In this document: positions 26,379 through 34,434 of the stretch, one piece after another
How the letters are laid out: every line of letters begins with the position of its first letter
How positions within the stretch are numbered: position 1 is the stretch's first letter
Source: Gammaproteobacteria bacterium
GTDB taxonomy: Bacteria; Pseudomonadota; Gammaproteobacteria; Xanthomonadales; SZUA-36
Reading direction: 5' to 3'
DNA: 34,559 nucleotides
Assembly: GCA_021772915.1 (NCBI GenBank)
Contig: JAJFLB010000058.1
Location: forward strand, 1 to 34,559
Made by a program: the position numbers and the translations under genes
Notes under the pieces: model-generated
Told to the model about the DNA's origin: nothing
The model's database searches: none
The model's input: only the letters and a program-made list of their open reading frames with translations

Positions 26379-27632
26379 TTATTGAATGCTCAGTTTGCTG
26401 GCTCTGTCCCAGGCACTGATATCGGAAAGGATGAGCAGGTCACCGGCATTTACACCATCTGTGATCTCCACGCGGTTTACGGATGTGCGGCCAATTTGTA
26501 CATTGATGCGTTCGGCTTCACCTGTTCCCTCGTTGAGACGGAACAGTTGCATGCTACTGTCGGCCTGGGCATATGCCGGCCTGCCTACATGCAGGACGTT
26601 GGTAAGGCGTTCAATTTCGATCACACCGTCTACGGTCAAATCGGGTCTGGCGCCTGGTGGCAGACCTTCAACGAATTCTACGTCGACCTGAACGGTGCCC
26701 GACTGGACGGCCGGGTCGATACGGATCACCTTGCCCTGTACGATGCCGTTACGGGTATCGACGGCAACGTTTTGGTCTAACTGCACGTGGCGCGCGTTGA
26801 TTTCCGGCACTTGCAACTCTGCCAGCAGTTCTTCGGGCCGTGCGACCTTGCCCACACTGGCTCCAACAATGATTTGCTGACCTTCCTCAACCGGTATTTG
26901 CTGCAACACGCCGCCGATCCCAGCCCTGACCACCAGGTTCTCAACCTGCTCGGTGCGTCTTTGTACGATGTTTTCGAGTTGCCTGATGCGTGCGTCCTGA
27001 GCCCGCAGACGAGCCTTCATTACAAGTTGAAACTTTTCCAGACGTTGGCCCTCAATGTCTTTCCGTACATTGAGCTGGCTGGCATCGAGTTCTGACTGGC
27101 GTGCGGTGATCTCGGGGATGATGCCCTTTATGGCCAGTTCCGCTTCGGCATCCGCCTGCAGGCGTGCGCTTTCGTATTGAGACTGTGCGCTCACCAGACC
27201 GGCCTGGCGATCCAGATATTGACTCTCCAGGTCGAGGCTTAACGAAGCCTGATCAGCCTGGGCCGCGCTAAGTTCCCATTCTGCTTCTTCGAGTTGCTGC
27301 AGCAGATCCGGGTTGCTCAACTCCATTAACACTGCATCGGCATTAACACGGGCACCCGGCTTGAGCAGAATCCGTTCGACGCGGCCCGCACTTTGGGAAG
27401 CAATCCAACGCTCCTCCTTGGGTACCAGCACACCGGTGCCGCGTACCTGACGTAGCATCTGACCACGCTCAACGGCTTGTATCCACACTGCGGAGCGTGA
27501 AACTGCAGGGACCGCAGGCTGTAGATTCGACAACGCCAGCAAGGCAGCCGCCAACAGCATGACCGCAGTGCCCAACCGAATGGCAAGCCTGCGACGTTTG
27601 CGTTGTTTTACATTGGTTCTTTGAACATCCAT
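26379..27632 (-). CDS. HlyD/MacA-type periplasmic adaptor
   Basis: A 417-residue membrane fusion protein with a basic N-terminus (KQRKRRRLAIR), one membrane helix (about 22-37), a lipoyl/barrel-sandwich half starting around VRGTGVLVP, a long alpha-helical hairpin (about 105-240, rich in Gln, Glu, Ala and Arg) and beta-barrel and proximal domains. It bridges the ABC permease to an outer-membrane channel or acts as a stand-alone adaptor. First gene of the five-gene operon. Start ATG 27632 gives the expected family N-terminus, but AGAGGG is only 2 nt before it, and the sigma-54-like promoter would start transcripts almost at the ATG. The real start or promoter therefore needs care. Confidence 0.9.
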   Translation of the reverse strand: MDVQRTNVKQRKRRRLAIRLGTAVMLLAAALLALSNLQPAVPAVSRSAVWIQAVERGQMLRQVRGTGVLVPKEERWIASQSAGRVERILLKPGARVNADAVLMELSNPDLLQQLEEAEWELSAAQADQASLSLDLESQYLDRQAGLVSAQSQYESARLQADAEAELAIKGIIPEITARQSELDASQLNVRKDIEGQRLEKFQLVMKARLRAQDARIRQLENIVQRRTEQVENLVVRAGIGGVLQQIPVEEGQQIIVGASVGKVARPEELLAELQVPEINARHVQLDQNVAVDTRNGIVQGKVIRIDPAVQSGTVQVDVEFVEGLPPGARPDLTVDGVIEIERLTNVLHVGRPAYAQADSSMQLFRLNEGTGEAERINVQIGRTSVNRVEITDGVNAGDLLILSDISAWDRASKLSIQ

Positions 27633-27644
27633 TGCCCTCTTTTA

Positions 27645-27662
27645 TTCAAGGAGTGTGCCAAG
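27645..27662 (-). promoter_or_regulatory. Sigma-54-like -24/-12 promoter for the adaptor/ABC/two-component operon
   Basis: The minus strand reads CTTGGCACACTCCTTGAA. The -24 part TTGGCAC is perfect, and the -12 part is TTGA in place of TTGC, with the required 10-bp spacing between the GG and GA dinucleotides. The operon it precedes encodes a sigma-54 activator, which makes it credible. The problem is position: the predicted transcript start is only about 2 nt before the adaptor ATG, which implies a leaderless message or a wrong start call. Confidence 0.45.
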
Positions 27663-27751
27663 ACAGCATGGAAGTTTTAAGTGTATGAATACTTTAAATA
27701 TATGCAGTTATCTCAATCCAACTGTCTATTTTTACTGTTTTGAAAGTGGGA

Positions 27752-27778
27752 CGGGGTGTCCGTTATTGGGAAACCCCG
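27752..27778. promoter_or_regulatory. Dyad that could be the activator site of the sigma-54 operon
   Basis: CGGGGT and ACCCCG form a 6-bp inverted repeat separated by 15 bp. Its centre lies about 130 bp upstream of the predicted sigma-54 transcript start, the usual distance for an enhancer-like site of an NtrC-family regulator. With only 6-bp arms, chance occurrence is possible. Confidence 0.25.
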
Positions 27779-27811
27779 CGAGTCTCGTGTAAGCGCGCGG
27801 TCAGATGAAGG

Positions 27812-27843
27812 AAAAGTAACCCGACAAAATCCGGGCTACTTTT
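27812..27843. terminator. Bidirectional terminator hairpin
   Basis: AAAAGTA, a mismatch, then CCCG pair with CGGG and TACTTTT around an 8-nt loop (11 pairs, one mismatch). The flanking A and T runs make it usable on both strands. On the minus strand it ends 45 bp after the small ORF at 27889-28104 and would close that transcript before the ABC operon. Confidence 0.6.
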
Positions 27844-27888
27844 TTCCCTCCCGGAGACATGGGCAGTTCTCCGGGGTCGAGCCTGCGA

Positions 27889-28104
27889 TCACCAGGAGGT
27901 GACACGCCACCCGGCAACCGCCAGTCCGGTACTCCCGCTGAATTGGCGATCACGGCGGAGACGGCCGCTGGTACGTCCTGCCGCGTTGAATTGGGGAGCA
28001 TTCGCCGCGCTCGTGTGTTCAGCAATGGCGCTGTCGAGAGGTTTGTTATCAGAGACCTCATGTAAGTCGTTTGTCTGGCAGTTGTATTCAGCGTTGCTTA
28101 ACAT
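27889..28104 (-). CDS. Small ORF of 71 residues, unknown, divergent from LysR gene
   Basis: The product is not recognised. The case for a gene rests on signals around it: a perfect AAGGAG 8 nt before ATG 28104, a good promoter (28149-28177), an operator-like dyad over that promoter, and a terminator just downstream. The peptide has an acidic/polar N-terminal half with NDLHEVSDN (12-20), loosely like the LxxVS part of double-glycine bacteriocin leaders but without GG, and a Gly/Arg/Ser-rich C-terminal half ending in Trp. The overlapping minus frame ending at 27801 runs into the terminator and is less likely. It has no signal peptide or membrane helix. A frameshifted longer gene is an alternative. 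Confidence 0.45.
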   Translation of the reverse strand: MLSNAEYNCQTNDLHEVSDNKPLDSAIAEHTSAANAPQFNAAGRTSGRLRRDRQFSGSTGLAVAGWRVTSW

Positions 28105-28132
28105 ATCCGTTTCTCCTTGTGCTAATCTATCT

Positions 28133-28173
28133 CTATGTTTCACGGTTATTTATACGCAGCGTTTGAAACATAG
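28133..28173. promoter_or_regulatory. LysR-region operator: 10-bp perfect inverted repeat
   Basis: CTATGTTTCA (28133-28142) and TGAAACATAG (28164-28173) are exact reverse complements separated by 21 bp, giving a centre-to-centre distance of 31 bp or about three helical turns. The dyad lies between the divergent small ORF and the LysR gene. One arm overlaps the -35 region and the other the expected start point of the small ORF's promoter, the layout of a repressor or dual regulator site. Confidence 0.6.
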
Positions 28174-28177
28174 TCGA
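28149..28177 (-). promoter_or_regulatory. Sigma-70-like promoter of the small ORF
   Basis: On the minus strand, TCGACT (28172-28177, 4 of 6 matches to TTGACA) and TATAAA (28149-28154, 5 of 6 to TATAAT) are separated by exactly 17 bp. Transcription would start near 28142, inside one arm of the dyad, and give a leader of about 38 nt that includes the AAGGAG ribosome site. Confidence 0.5.
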
Positions 28178-28192
28178 ACGGATATTTTTAGT
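28163..28192 (+). promoter_or_regulatory. Possible promoter of the LysR gene
   Basis: TTGAAA (28163-28168) and TTTAGT (28187-28192) have an 18-bp spacing. The -35 hexamer overlaps the right arm of the dyad, so the regulator could repress its own gene. The -10 match is weak (4 of 6). Confidence 0.3.
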
Positions 28193-28223
28193 TTTCAGTT
28201 AAGTTTTTCTTAAGAGAGTAAAA

Positions 28224-29114
28224 ATGCGTCCACCCCTTAACGCTCTCCGTACGTTTGAAGCAGTAGCGAGCCACTTGAGTTTTTCCAAGGGTGCAGAGGC
28301 ACTGAACGTCAGTCCGGCTGCCGTCAGCTCGCAGATACGATTGCTGGAGGACCGTTTGGGGCAACCATTGTTTCACCGTCAGGGGCGAAATGTGTCATTG
28401 ACCGAGGCTGGCCAGGCACTCCTGCCGGGTGTAAAGCGGGGACTGGCTGAACTTATTCAAGCGGTAAACTCCCTGGAGGAAGATCGGGTCGGGGGTGTGC
28501 TCAATGTCAGCATTTTGCCGTCTTTTTTGCAGAAATGGCTGACACCTCGACTTGCTGATTTTTACTCCACGCATCAAAACATCGACCTCCGCATCAATGC
28601 CGACAGTGCAATGGTGAGTTTTACCGAAACGGACTTTCACGCCGCCATACGGTTTGGTCGTGGTCAGTGGCCGGATCTCGAGGCCAGCAAACTCCTTGAT
28701 GACTGGGCACTGCCGGTATGTAGCCCTGAGATGCTGGCGAGAATCGGGTCCATTGAATCAGCCGAAGAACTTACCAGGCACCATCTCCTGCATGGTGAAG
28801 ACGAGCTCTGGGAAACCTGGTTCAAGATGGCAGGTGGTACCACTGGTCACAGACGTGGTCCCAGATTTAACGATTCAGTTTCCATAGTAGTGGCTGCTGA
28901 GCAGGGACTCGGCATTGCTTTGGCCCGTTGGTCGCTGGTGGCCGCAGAATTGGCCTCAGGCCGCCTGGTACGCTGCTTTCCGTTGGAGGTTAAAAGCGAC
29001 TTTGCATATTACTTTGTGGCCCCGCCTCATTACTTCGATATGCCGAAGGTTTCCATATTCCGTGCCTGGTTAGAGGAGTGTTGCCAGGCCTTCCCGACAC
29101 CGGTGCCGGATTAA
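28224..29114 (+). CDS. LysR-type regulator, GcvA-like
   Basis: The 296-residue protein has an N-terminal winged helix-turn-helix. RPPLNALRTFEAVASHLSFS leads into AEALNVSPAAVSSQIR (about 25-40) and ends with PLFHRQGR. The LysR substrate-binding domain (about 90-290) contains the LNVSILPSFLQKWLTPRL and AAIRFGRG segments typical of the GcvA subgroup. Many GcvA-like proteins regulate a divergent neighbour, and here a perfect dyad lies between this gene and a small ORF. The effector ligand cannot be inferred. Start ATG 28224 with AGAG upstream. It is convergent with the sirtuin gene. Confidence 0.93.
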   Translation: MRPPLNALRTFEAVASHLSFSKGAEALNVSPAAVSSQIRLLEDRLGQPLFHRQGRNVSLTEAGQALLPGVKRGLAELIQAVNSLEEDRVGGVLNVSILPSFLQKWLTPRLADFYSTHQNIDLRINADSAMVSFTETDFHAAIRFGRGQWPDLEASKLLDDWALPVCSPEMLARIGSIESAEELTRHHLLHGEDELWETWFKMAGGTTGHRRGPRFNDSVSIVVAAEQGLGIALARWSLVAAELASGRLVRCFPLEVKSDFAYYFVAPPHYFDMPKVSIFRAWLEECCQAFPTPVPD

Positions 29115-29138
29115 TCAGTTAGTCCTGTGTCCCGGTTA

Positions 29139-29161
29139 GTCCGGATCGCTCCGAACCGGAC
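29139..29161. terminator. Possible hairpin between convergent lysR and sirtuin genes
   Basis: GTCCGG and CCGGAC pair around an 11-nt loop; an alternative stem CCGGTT/AACCGG overlaps it. There is no clear T tract, so it may be a weak or Rho-assisted termination site serving both convergent genes. Confidence 0.3.
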
Positions 29162-29179
29162 CACGTAACATAGGAAGGC

Positions 29180-29938
29180 TTACCTGCTGTCATCGTTATC
29201 GGTAACGACGGCAGCGATGGTGGTCAGTGCCACCGATGCCACTTCCTGCAGGCAAAATTGGGCCTTCGCGCTCAAGGCGGTTGGGACTGGGTTAATTTCG
29301 ATCACGATTGCACCATTTTCCAGCGCGAGACAGGGCAGGGACGCCGCAGGCTCGACGACAGTCGATGTGCCGATGCTCAGACACAAATCACAGTTGACTG
29401 CGGCCGCTGTAGCACGCTTCAAATTTTCCACCGGCAGGGCTTCCCCAAACCAGACAACAGCGGGCCGGGCAAATCCTTGCGGGTGGTGAGGGGAGGGCGG
29501 GGGGCGGTCGGTGGAATTCTTGAGCCATGCTTCATCAATCGGCTTATGGGTCTTGCTACAGATCGAGTGCCTGATATTGCCGTGTAACTCAATGACCTGC
29601 CGTGAGCCCGCCGCTTGATGCAGGCCATCGACATTCTGGGTAACCAGTGAAAAACTGGCGTAGTGTTGCTCCAGTTTGACCAACGCTGTGTGTCCCGGGT
29701 GGGGTTTTACCTTTGCCACTTTCGCGCGACGCATTTGGTACCAATCCCACACCCGTGCTGGGTTGTCAGCAAATGCCTGTGGTGTTGCCAACTTTTGCGG
29801 GCGGAACTTCCTCCACAGACCGGTTTGCGCATCACGGAATGTTGCTACACCGCTTTCAGCCGACATTCCAGCACCGGTCAGGATCAAAACCCGGTTAGCA
29901 GTGGATAGTGCGGTTTTTAACTCTTCTGTCAATTGCAT
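29180..29938 (-). CDS. cobB: Sirtuin NAD-dependent protein deacylase (class III-like)
   Basis: The 252 residues contain the sirtuin NAD motifs GAGMSAESGVATFRD (22-36) and TQNVDGLH (100-107) and the catalytic H119 in ELHGNI. Y67 and R70 in WYQMRR occupy the Tyr-x-x-Arg positions used by CobB/SIRT5-type enzymes to bind succinyl- or malonyl-lysine, so desuccinylase activity is likely in addition to deacetylation. The usual four zinc cysteines are mostly gone: only C127 remains, and the second CxxC reads SPHH (149-152). The fold may survive without zinc or use histidines. The gene may be co-transcribed with the NTF2-like gene upstream (41 bp). Confidence 0.9.
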   Translation of the reverse strand: MQLTEELKTALSTANRVLILTGAGMSAESGVATFRDAQTGLWRKFRPQKLATPQAFADNPARVWDWYQMRRAKVAKVKPHPGHTALVKLEQHYASFSLVTQNVDGLHQAAGSRQVIELHGNIRHSICSKTHKPIDEAWLKNSTDRPPPSPHHPQGFARPAVVWFGEALPVENLKRATAAAVNCDLCLSIGTSTVVEPAASLPCLALENGAIVIEINPVPTALSAKAQFCLQEVASVALTTIAAVVTDNDDSR

Positions 29939-29979
29939 GGCTTGTCCCGTGCAGGTGTAGGGTCATGGCCATTGTCATT

Positions 29980-30441
29980 TCAAGGCGTAGAGGTATTTGC
30001 AGCAGGATTTTTCAAGCGAGAGTTTTGCTCAGTGAGCAATCGCCATGATTCCGCTTCAAGGACCCAAACCATTGTGTAGCTGATGTGGTCGGTAAATTTT
30101 TGCCCTTCCCAGGTGCCTGGTGCATGTAAGTGTCCCATTGATATGACAACATCACCCAGATCAAAAGCGGGGCCTGCTACAGACTCATAACCATCGTAAA
30201 GCAATCTGCCCGAACGCAACATGTCCATGTTCCACTGTCTGTTGTGCCGTTCGCCATCTGCGCCTACATAAATGAATCGGGATGACAGTATTTTCTCAAC
30301 ACCCGCTTCGTCCCGGTCTGTCCAGGCATCAAGGTAGATTTTCTCTGCGCTGCGAGCATCAGCGACATTGTCGGCAAGAACGAGCGCTGGACTCAGCAAC
30401 AGAGTCAGCACCAGGAATTTGGAAAATTGACGAACTTTCAT
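29980..30441 (-). CDS. Secreted NTF2-like (DUF4440/SnoaL-type) protein
   Basis: A 153-residue protein with a Sec signal peptide (hydrophobic about 8-20, cleavage after ALVLA at residue 23) and an NTF2-like cone fold: helix EKIYLDAWTDRDEAGVEKIL, the short FIYVG strand, and long C-terminal strands ending HISYTMVWVLEAESWRLL. Such proteins are usually small binding or isomerase-like domains; the function here is unknown. Start ATG 30441 with GGAG 10 nt upstream. It is divergent from miaB across about 200 bp that hold both promoters; no other gene or clear regulatory motif was seen there. Confidence 0.82.
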   Translation of the reverse strand: MKVRQFSKFLVLTLLLSPALVLADNVADARSAEKIYLDAWTDRDEAGVEKILSSRFIYVGADGERHNRQWNMDMLRSGRLLYDGYESVAGPAFDLGDVVISMGHLHAPGTWEGQKFTDHISYTMVWVLEAESWRLLTEQNSRLKNPAANTSTP

Positions 30442-30641
30442 TACTTAATTTCTCCGTGCGAACAGTCAGGACTTAGAAGGAACGGATTAAGATACACTTT
30501 ATCGCAAAATGGAATTGCAATGCCGAATCTCATTTCCACATCCATTCCATTGTTATTCCCACTCTGGGGGGCATGGCTAAGAATCGTTTCAGCGTGTATT
30601 CTACCGGGTTCCTTATTGGTGAATGGTGCGTAGACCGCTGG

Positions 30642-31994
30642 ATGAAAGGCAAACTCTTTATTAAAACTCACGGTTGTCAGATGAATGAGTACGACTCGGA
30701 CAAAATGGCCGACGTGCTGAAGGCATCGCATGGACTGGAGTTGACCGACTCGGAGGTTGATGCAGATGTGATACTGGTCAACACTTGCTCAATTCGCGAA
30801 AAAGCACAGGAAAAAGTGTTTTCACAACTTGGACGTTGGAAGAAACTCAAATCAAGCGGTCGTAAGCTTGTCATTGGTGTGGGCGGGTGTGTGGCCAGCC
30901 AGGAAGGCGACGCGATAATTAAACGTGCGCCTTTTGTGGACCTGGTGTTTGGTCCGCAAACCTTGCACCGTTTGCCCGATATGCTGGATTCAGTAAGGAC
31001 CACGGGTGCTTCGGAAATAGATATTTCCTTTCCGGAAATTGAGAAGTTCGACAGTCTTCCGACAGCGGAGGCCAAGGGACCAAGTGCATTCGTCTCTGTC
31101 ATGGAAGGTTGCAGCAAGTACTGTACCTTTTGCGTCGTACCCTATACGCGTGGTGAGGAAGTCAGTCGTCCCCTGGATGACGTGATTGCCGAATGTGCTG
31201 CTTTGGCGAAGCAAGGGGTTAAGGAAATCAACCTGCTCGGGCAAAACGTCAACTCGTACAACGGTGAGTTAGACGCCGGTGAGAGGGCAGACCTGGCATT
31301 GTTGATTCACTATGTCGCCACCATTGAAGGTCTCGAAAGAATTCGCTTTACCACCTCGCACCCGGTCGAATTTTCCAGCAGTCTGATCGAGGCGTTTGGC
31401 GAGGTTCCGAAACTGGCCAATTATGTTCACTTGCCGGTGCAAAGCGGTTCTGACCGCGTGCTGGCCATGATGAAACGTGGCCATACGGTACTGGAGTACA
31501 AGCAGAAAATCCGCCGTTTACGTGAACAACGGCCGGATATCAGCCTGTCCTCTGATTTCATTGTTGGCTTCCCCGGGGAAACCGAGACAGATTTTGAAAA
31601 CACCATGAAACTGATTGCAGAAATAAATTTTGACCAGAGTTTCAGCTTTATTTACAGCGCGCGTCCGGGTACCCCGGCTGCTTTCTTGCCGGATGATACC
31701 CCGCTGGAAGTCAAGAAGGAGCGTTTGCAACGCTTGCAGGCCCTGATCAACCAACAGGCCGCCAAAATTAGCAATGCCATGATAGGCGGTACACAGCGTA
31801 TACTGGTAGAGGGCTATAGCAAAAAGGATAAACAGCAACTGGCTGGACGAACCGAGAACAATCGGGTGGTTAATTTTGATGGACATCCCCGCCTGATTGG
31901 ACAATTTGTAGACGTGACCATTACCGAGGCGCTCAGCAACTCACTGCGTGCACGTCTGCTCATGGGCACTGAACAACCCGCCGCCGTGGCCTGA
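30642..31994 (+). CDS. miaB: tRNA-2-methylthio-N6-dimethylallyladenosine synthase MiaB
   Basis: A radical-SAM methylthiotransferase that adds the methylthio group to i6A37 of tRNAs. From ATG 30642 the protein has 450 residues. [19 protein letters not shown] at the N-terminus matches E. coli MiaB directly, and [13 protein letters not shown] and GGCVASQEG supply the three cysteines of the auxiliary cluster. CSKYCTFC supplies the radical-SAM cluster, and a TRAM domain ends the protein. The frame is open to 30573, but that 23-residue extension has no counterpart in the family; neither start has an ideal ribosome site. The C-terminus is about 25 residues shorter than in E. coli. First gene of miaB-phoH-ybeY-corC. 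Confidence 0.96.
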   Translation: MKGKLFIKTHGCQMNEYDSDKMADVLKASHGLELTDSEVDADVILVNTCSIREKAQEKVFSQLGRWKKLKSSGRKLVIGVGGCVASQEGDAIIKRAPFVDLVFGPQTLHRLPDMLDSVRTTGASEIDISFPEIEKFDSLPTAEAKGPSAFVSVMEGCSKYCTFCVVPYTRGEEVSRPLDDVIAECAALAKQGVKEINLLGQNVNSYNGELDAGERADLALLIHYVATIEGLERIRFTTSHPVEFSSSLIEAFGEVPKLANYVHLPVQSGSDRVLAMMKRGHTVLEYKQKIRRLREQRPDISLSSDFIVGFPGETETDFENTMKLIAEINFDQSFSFIYSARPGTPAAFLPDDTPLEVKKERLQRLQALINQQAAKISNAMIGGTQRILVEGYSKKDKQQLAGRTENNRVVNFDGHPRLIGQFVDVTITEALSNSLRARLLMGTEQPAAVA

Positions 31995-32011
31995 TCCGGA
32001 CTGCATAATCG

Positions 32012-32995
32012 ATGAGCCAAAGACTCGATCTGGAGTTGGAACCTGCTGATACGGAACGTCTGGCCAATCTGTGTGGGCAGTTTGATCAACACCTGAAACA
32101 GATTGAAAGCCGTTTGCAGGTCGATGTTTTCTGCCGCGGGAGTCTGTTTACCGTGCAGGGCGAGTCGCGGCAGGCCCGGGCTGCCAGCCGTTTGATCGAG
32201 CGGCTATACGAGCTTTCTGAAACCCAATTGCTGACTCCGGAACTGATCAACCTGCATCTGCAGGACTCGGCAGTGGAGGAGATTGCTGATGCCGACCCGG
32301 CGGTGTCGACACCGGATGAGATCACCATTTCGACCAAGCGTGGCATGATTCGCGGCCGTGGACCCAATCAGAAGCGATACTTGCGCAATATCGGCACCCA
32401 CGCGGTAAATTTTGGTATCGGACCGGCGGGGACTGGCAAGACCTTTCTGGCCGTGGCGAGCGCTGTGGCCGCACTGCAGAATGATCATGTACAGCGGATA
32501 GTACTCGTGCGGCCAGCGGTGGAAGCCGGGGAACGGCTGGGTTTCCTGCCTGGTGACCTGGCACAGAAAGTTGACCCCTATTTGCGTCCGCTATATGACG
32601 CACTATACGAAATGCTCGGTTTTGACTACGTCGCCAGGTTGATGGATCGCAATGTGATAGAAGTTGCACCGCTGGCATTTATGCGTGGCCGCACCCTGAA
32701 CGATGCCTTTGTCATACTTGACGAAGCTCAGAACACAACCACCGAACAAATGAAGATGTTTCTGACCCGTATCGGCTTCGGATCAACCGCAGTGATTACC
32801 GGTGATGTTACCCAGATCGATTTGCCACGCCATCAACTTTCAGGACTTAAACAGGCCGCCAAAATACTCAAGGACGTGGAAGGTATCAGCTTCAGTTCTT
32901 TCAGTGCCCGGGATGTGGTCAGGCACCCGATGGTGCAACGCATCGTACAGGCCTATGACCAGGCCGGTGCGGAAGACAGTCCCGATGACGGCTAA
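32012..32995 (+). CDS. ybeZ: PhoH-like ATPase (YbeZ)
   Basis: The 327 residues have an N-terminal KH-like RNA-binding region (about 1-70) and a PhoH ATPase domain with Walker A GPAGTGKT (137-144), VLVRPAVEAGERLGFLPGD and Walker B FVILDEAQN (233-241). YbeZ works with the endoribonuclease YbeY in ribosome quality control and RNA metabolism, and ybeY follows 12 bp downstream. The gap to miaB is 17 bp. The ribosome site before ATG 32012 is weak. Gene order is the same as in E. coli. Confidence 0.95.
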   Translation: MSQRLDLELEPADTERLANLCGQFDQHLKQIESRLQVDVFCRGSLFTVQGESRQARAASRLIERLYELSETQLLTPELINLHLQDSAVEEIADADPAVSTPDEITISTKRGMIRGRGPNQKRYLRNIGTHAVNFGIGPAGTGKTFLAVASAVAALQNDHVQRIVLVRPAVEAGERLGFLPGDLAQKVDPYLRPLYDALYEMLGFDYVARLMDRNVIEVAPLAFMRGRTLNDAFVILDEAQNTTTEQMKMFLTRIGFGSTAVITGDVTQIDLPRHQLSGLKQAAKILKDVEGISFSSFSARDVVRHPMVQRIVQAYDQAGAEDSPDDG

Positions 32996-33007
32996 AGCCG
33001 CAGAACC

Positions 33008-33487
33008 GTGTCGCTAAAAGCCAAGTTGGCCGTCCAGCGTGCCACCAAATCTGCAACGGTTCCGCCGGATGAGCAATTTCAGTTGTGGGCCGATGCGGCA
33101 TTGGCCAAGAACTCCAGTGAGATTACGTTGGCGATTCGTATCGTTGACGGGCGAGAAGGGCAGCGTTTCAACCGTGATTACCGGGGCAAGGATTATGCCA
33201 CCAATGTTCTGTCATTCCCGGCTGACCTGCCACAGGGTCTTCCCGAAGAGTTGCTGCGAGCCCAGCTTGGAGACCTGCTGATATGTGCTCCCGTGGTTGC
33301 GCGTGAAGCCCGCCAGCGCAATTGTCCTGAAGTCAATCACTGGGCACACCTGACCATACACGGGGTGTTACATTTGCTTGGGCATGATCATGAGCAGACG
33401 GAAAACGCTCGGGATATGGAGTCCCTGGAGACGGAAATACTTGCGCAACTGGGGTTTCCTGATCCATACCAGACCGGATCCCAGTGA
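33008..33487 (+). CDS. ybeY: rRNA maturation endoribonuclease YbeY
   Basis: A 159-residue zinc metalloprotein that matures the 3' end of 16S rRNA and takes part in 70S quality control. The metal site is IHGVLHLLGHDH with H118, H122 and H128. VLSFPADLP and LGDLLICAPV are conserved core strands, and R57-type basic residues precede the fold. Start GTG 33008, 12 bp after the ybeZ stop, with no strong ribosome site, which suggests coupled translation. Confidence 0.96.
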   Translation: MSLKAKLAVQRATKSATVPPDEQFQLWADAALAKNSSEITLAIRIVDGREGQRFNRDYRGKDYATNVLSFPADLPQGLPEELLRAQLGDLLICAPVVAREARQRNCPEVNHWAHLTIHGVLHLLGHDHEQTENARDMESLETEILAQLGFPDPYQTGSQ

Positions 33488-33556
33488 GTAATTGCTGAAA
33501 AATGTGCAGGCTTCTGGTAAAACACTATCAACAGAGTGAAATACCTACCGAAAATC

Positions 33557-34405
33557 ATGAGCGAAGATCAATCGAGTAACGATTCCGGGCCCAAGACCTG
33601 GATGGAGCGTCTGGGCGACGTATTTTCATCCGAGCCCCGGGATCGTGAAGAACTGATAAAACTGATAAACGACTCTTTCAACAGGGGCATCCTGGACGCC
33701 GACGCCGTGGCCATGATTGAAGGCGCGCTGGCAGTCTCCGAAATGCAGGTGCGTGACGCCATGGTGCCGCGTTCGCACATGGTGGTCGTGCCACTGGATA
33801 TGCCGCTTGATGAATTCCTGCCGCTGGTGCTTGAATCCGGGCATTCGCGTTTTCCGGTTATAGGCGAAGACCGGGACGAAGTGGAAGGCATATTGCTGGC
33901 GAAAGACCTGCTGCGTCATTATGCGGAAAATGGCGGTCCACTGAATCTAAAAGAGCTGGTACGCCCACCTGTCGTGATTCCTGAAAGCAAACGTCTGAAT
34001 ATGTTGTTAAGGGATTTCCGGGCCAGCCGCAATCACATGGCCATCGTGGTGGATGAGTATGGTGGTGTTTCCGGCCTGATCACAATTGAAGACGTGCTGG
34101 AGGAGATTGTAGGTGAAATTGATGATGAGTATGATGAAGAAGAGGAGGCCCCTATCAAGTTGATAGGTGAAAATTTTTATCAGATCAATGCCTTAGCAGA
34201 AATTGAAGACTTTAATGCGGTGTTTGGCTGTGCCCTCAGTGACGAGGACTACGACACGGTAGGCGGCTTGCTGCTGGCAGAGTTTGGTCGTGTTCCGGAA
34301 AAGGGTGAACAAGTAATACTGGCAGAACGCTTCAGTTTCTGTGTAACCACCGCGGACAACCGCCGTATCATCACGCTGGAAATGAACGACCTCAAAACAG
34401 ACTAG
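33557..34405 (+). CDS. corC: CBS-domain protein CorC/YbeX (HlyC/CorC family)
   Basis: From ATG 33557 the protein has 282 residues. The N-terminus aligns with E. coli CorC, followed by an RDAMVPRSHMVVV segment, two CBS domains (about 65-185, ending GGVSGLITIEDVLEEIVGEI) and the C-terminal CorC_HlyC domain. The E. coli protein is linked to magnesium/cobalt homeostasis, and newer work ties the YbeX family to ribosome metabolism, which fits its place after ybeY. A GTG start at 33536 would add seven residues; the internal ATG is preferred by homology. In relatives lnt follows; here the window ends in a repeat. Confidence 0.93.
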   Translation: MSEDQSSNDSGPKTWMERLGDVFSSEPRDREELIKLINDSFNRGILDADAVAMIEGALAVSEMQVRDAMVPRSHMVVVPLDMPLDEFLPLVLESGHSRFPVIGEDRDEVEGILLAKDLLRHYAENGGPLNLKELVRPPVVIPESKRLNMLLRDFRASRNHMAIVVDEYGGVSGLITIEDVLEEIVGEIDDEYDEEEEAPIKLIGENFYQINALAEIEDFNAVFGCALSDEDYDTVGGLLLAEFGRVPEKGEQVILAERFSFCVTTADNRRIITLEMNDLKTD

Positions 34406-34434
34406 GGGGCGTTCTCATACGCCAGGTTGCGCTG

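Noticed and set aside
27801-28061. 86-residue minus-strand frame overlapping the small ORF
   Set aside because: No ribosome site, and its 3' end runs through the terminator hairpin at 27812-27843. It could be real only if the small ORF contains a frameshift.
30573-30641. 23-residue N-terminal extension of MiaB
   Set aside because: No counterpart in MiaB proteins, and the ribosome site before 30573 is one base from the start codon.
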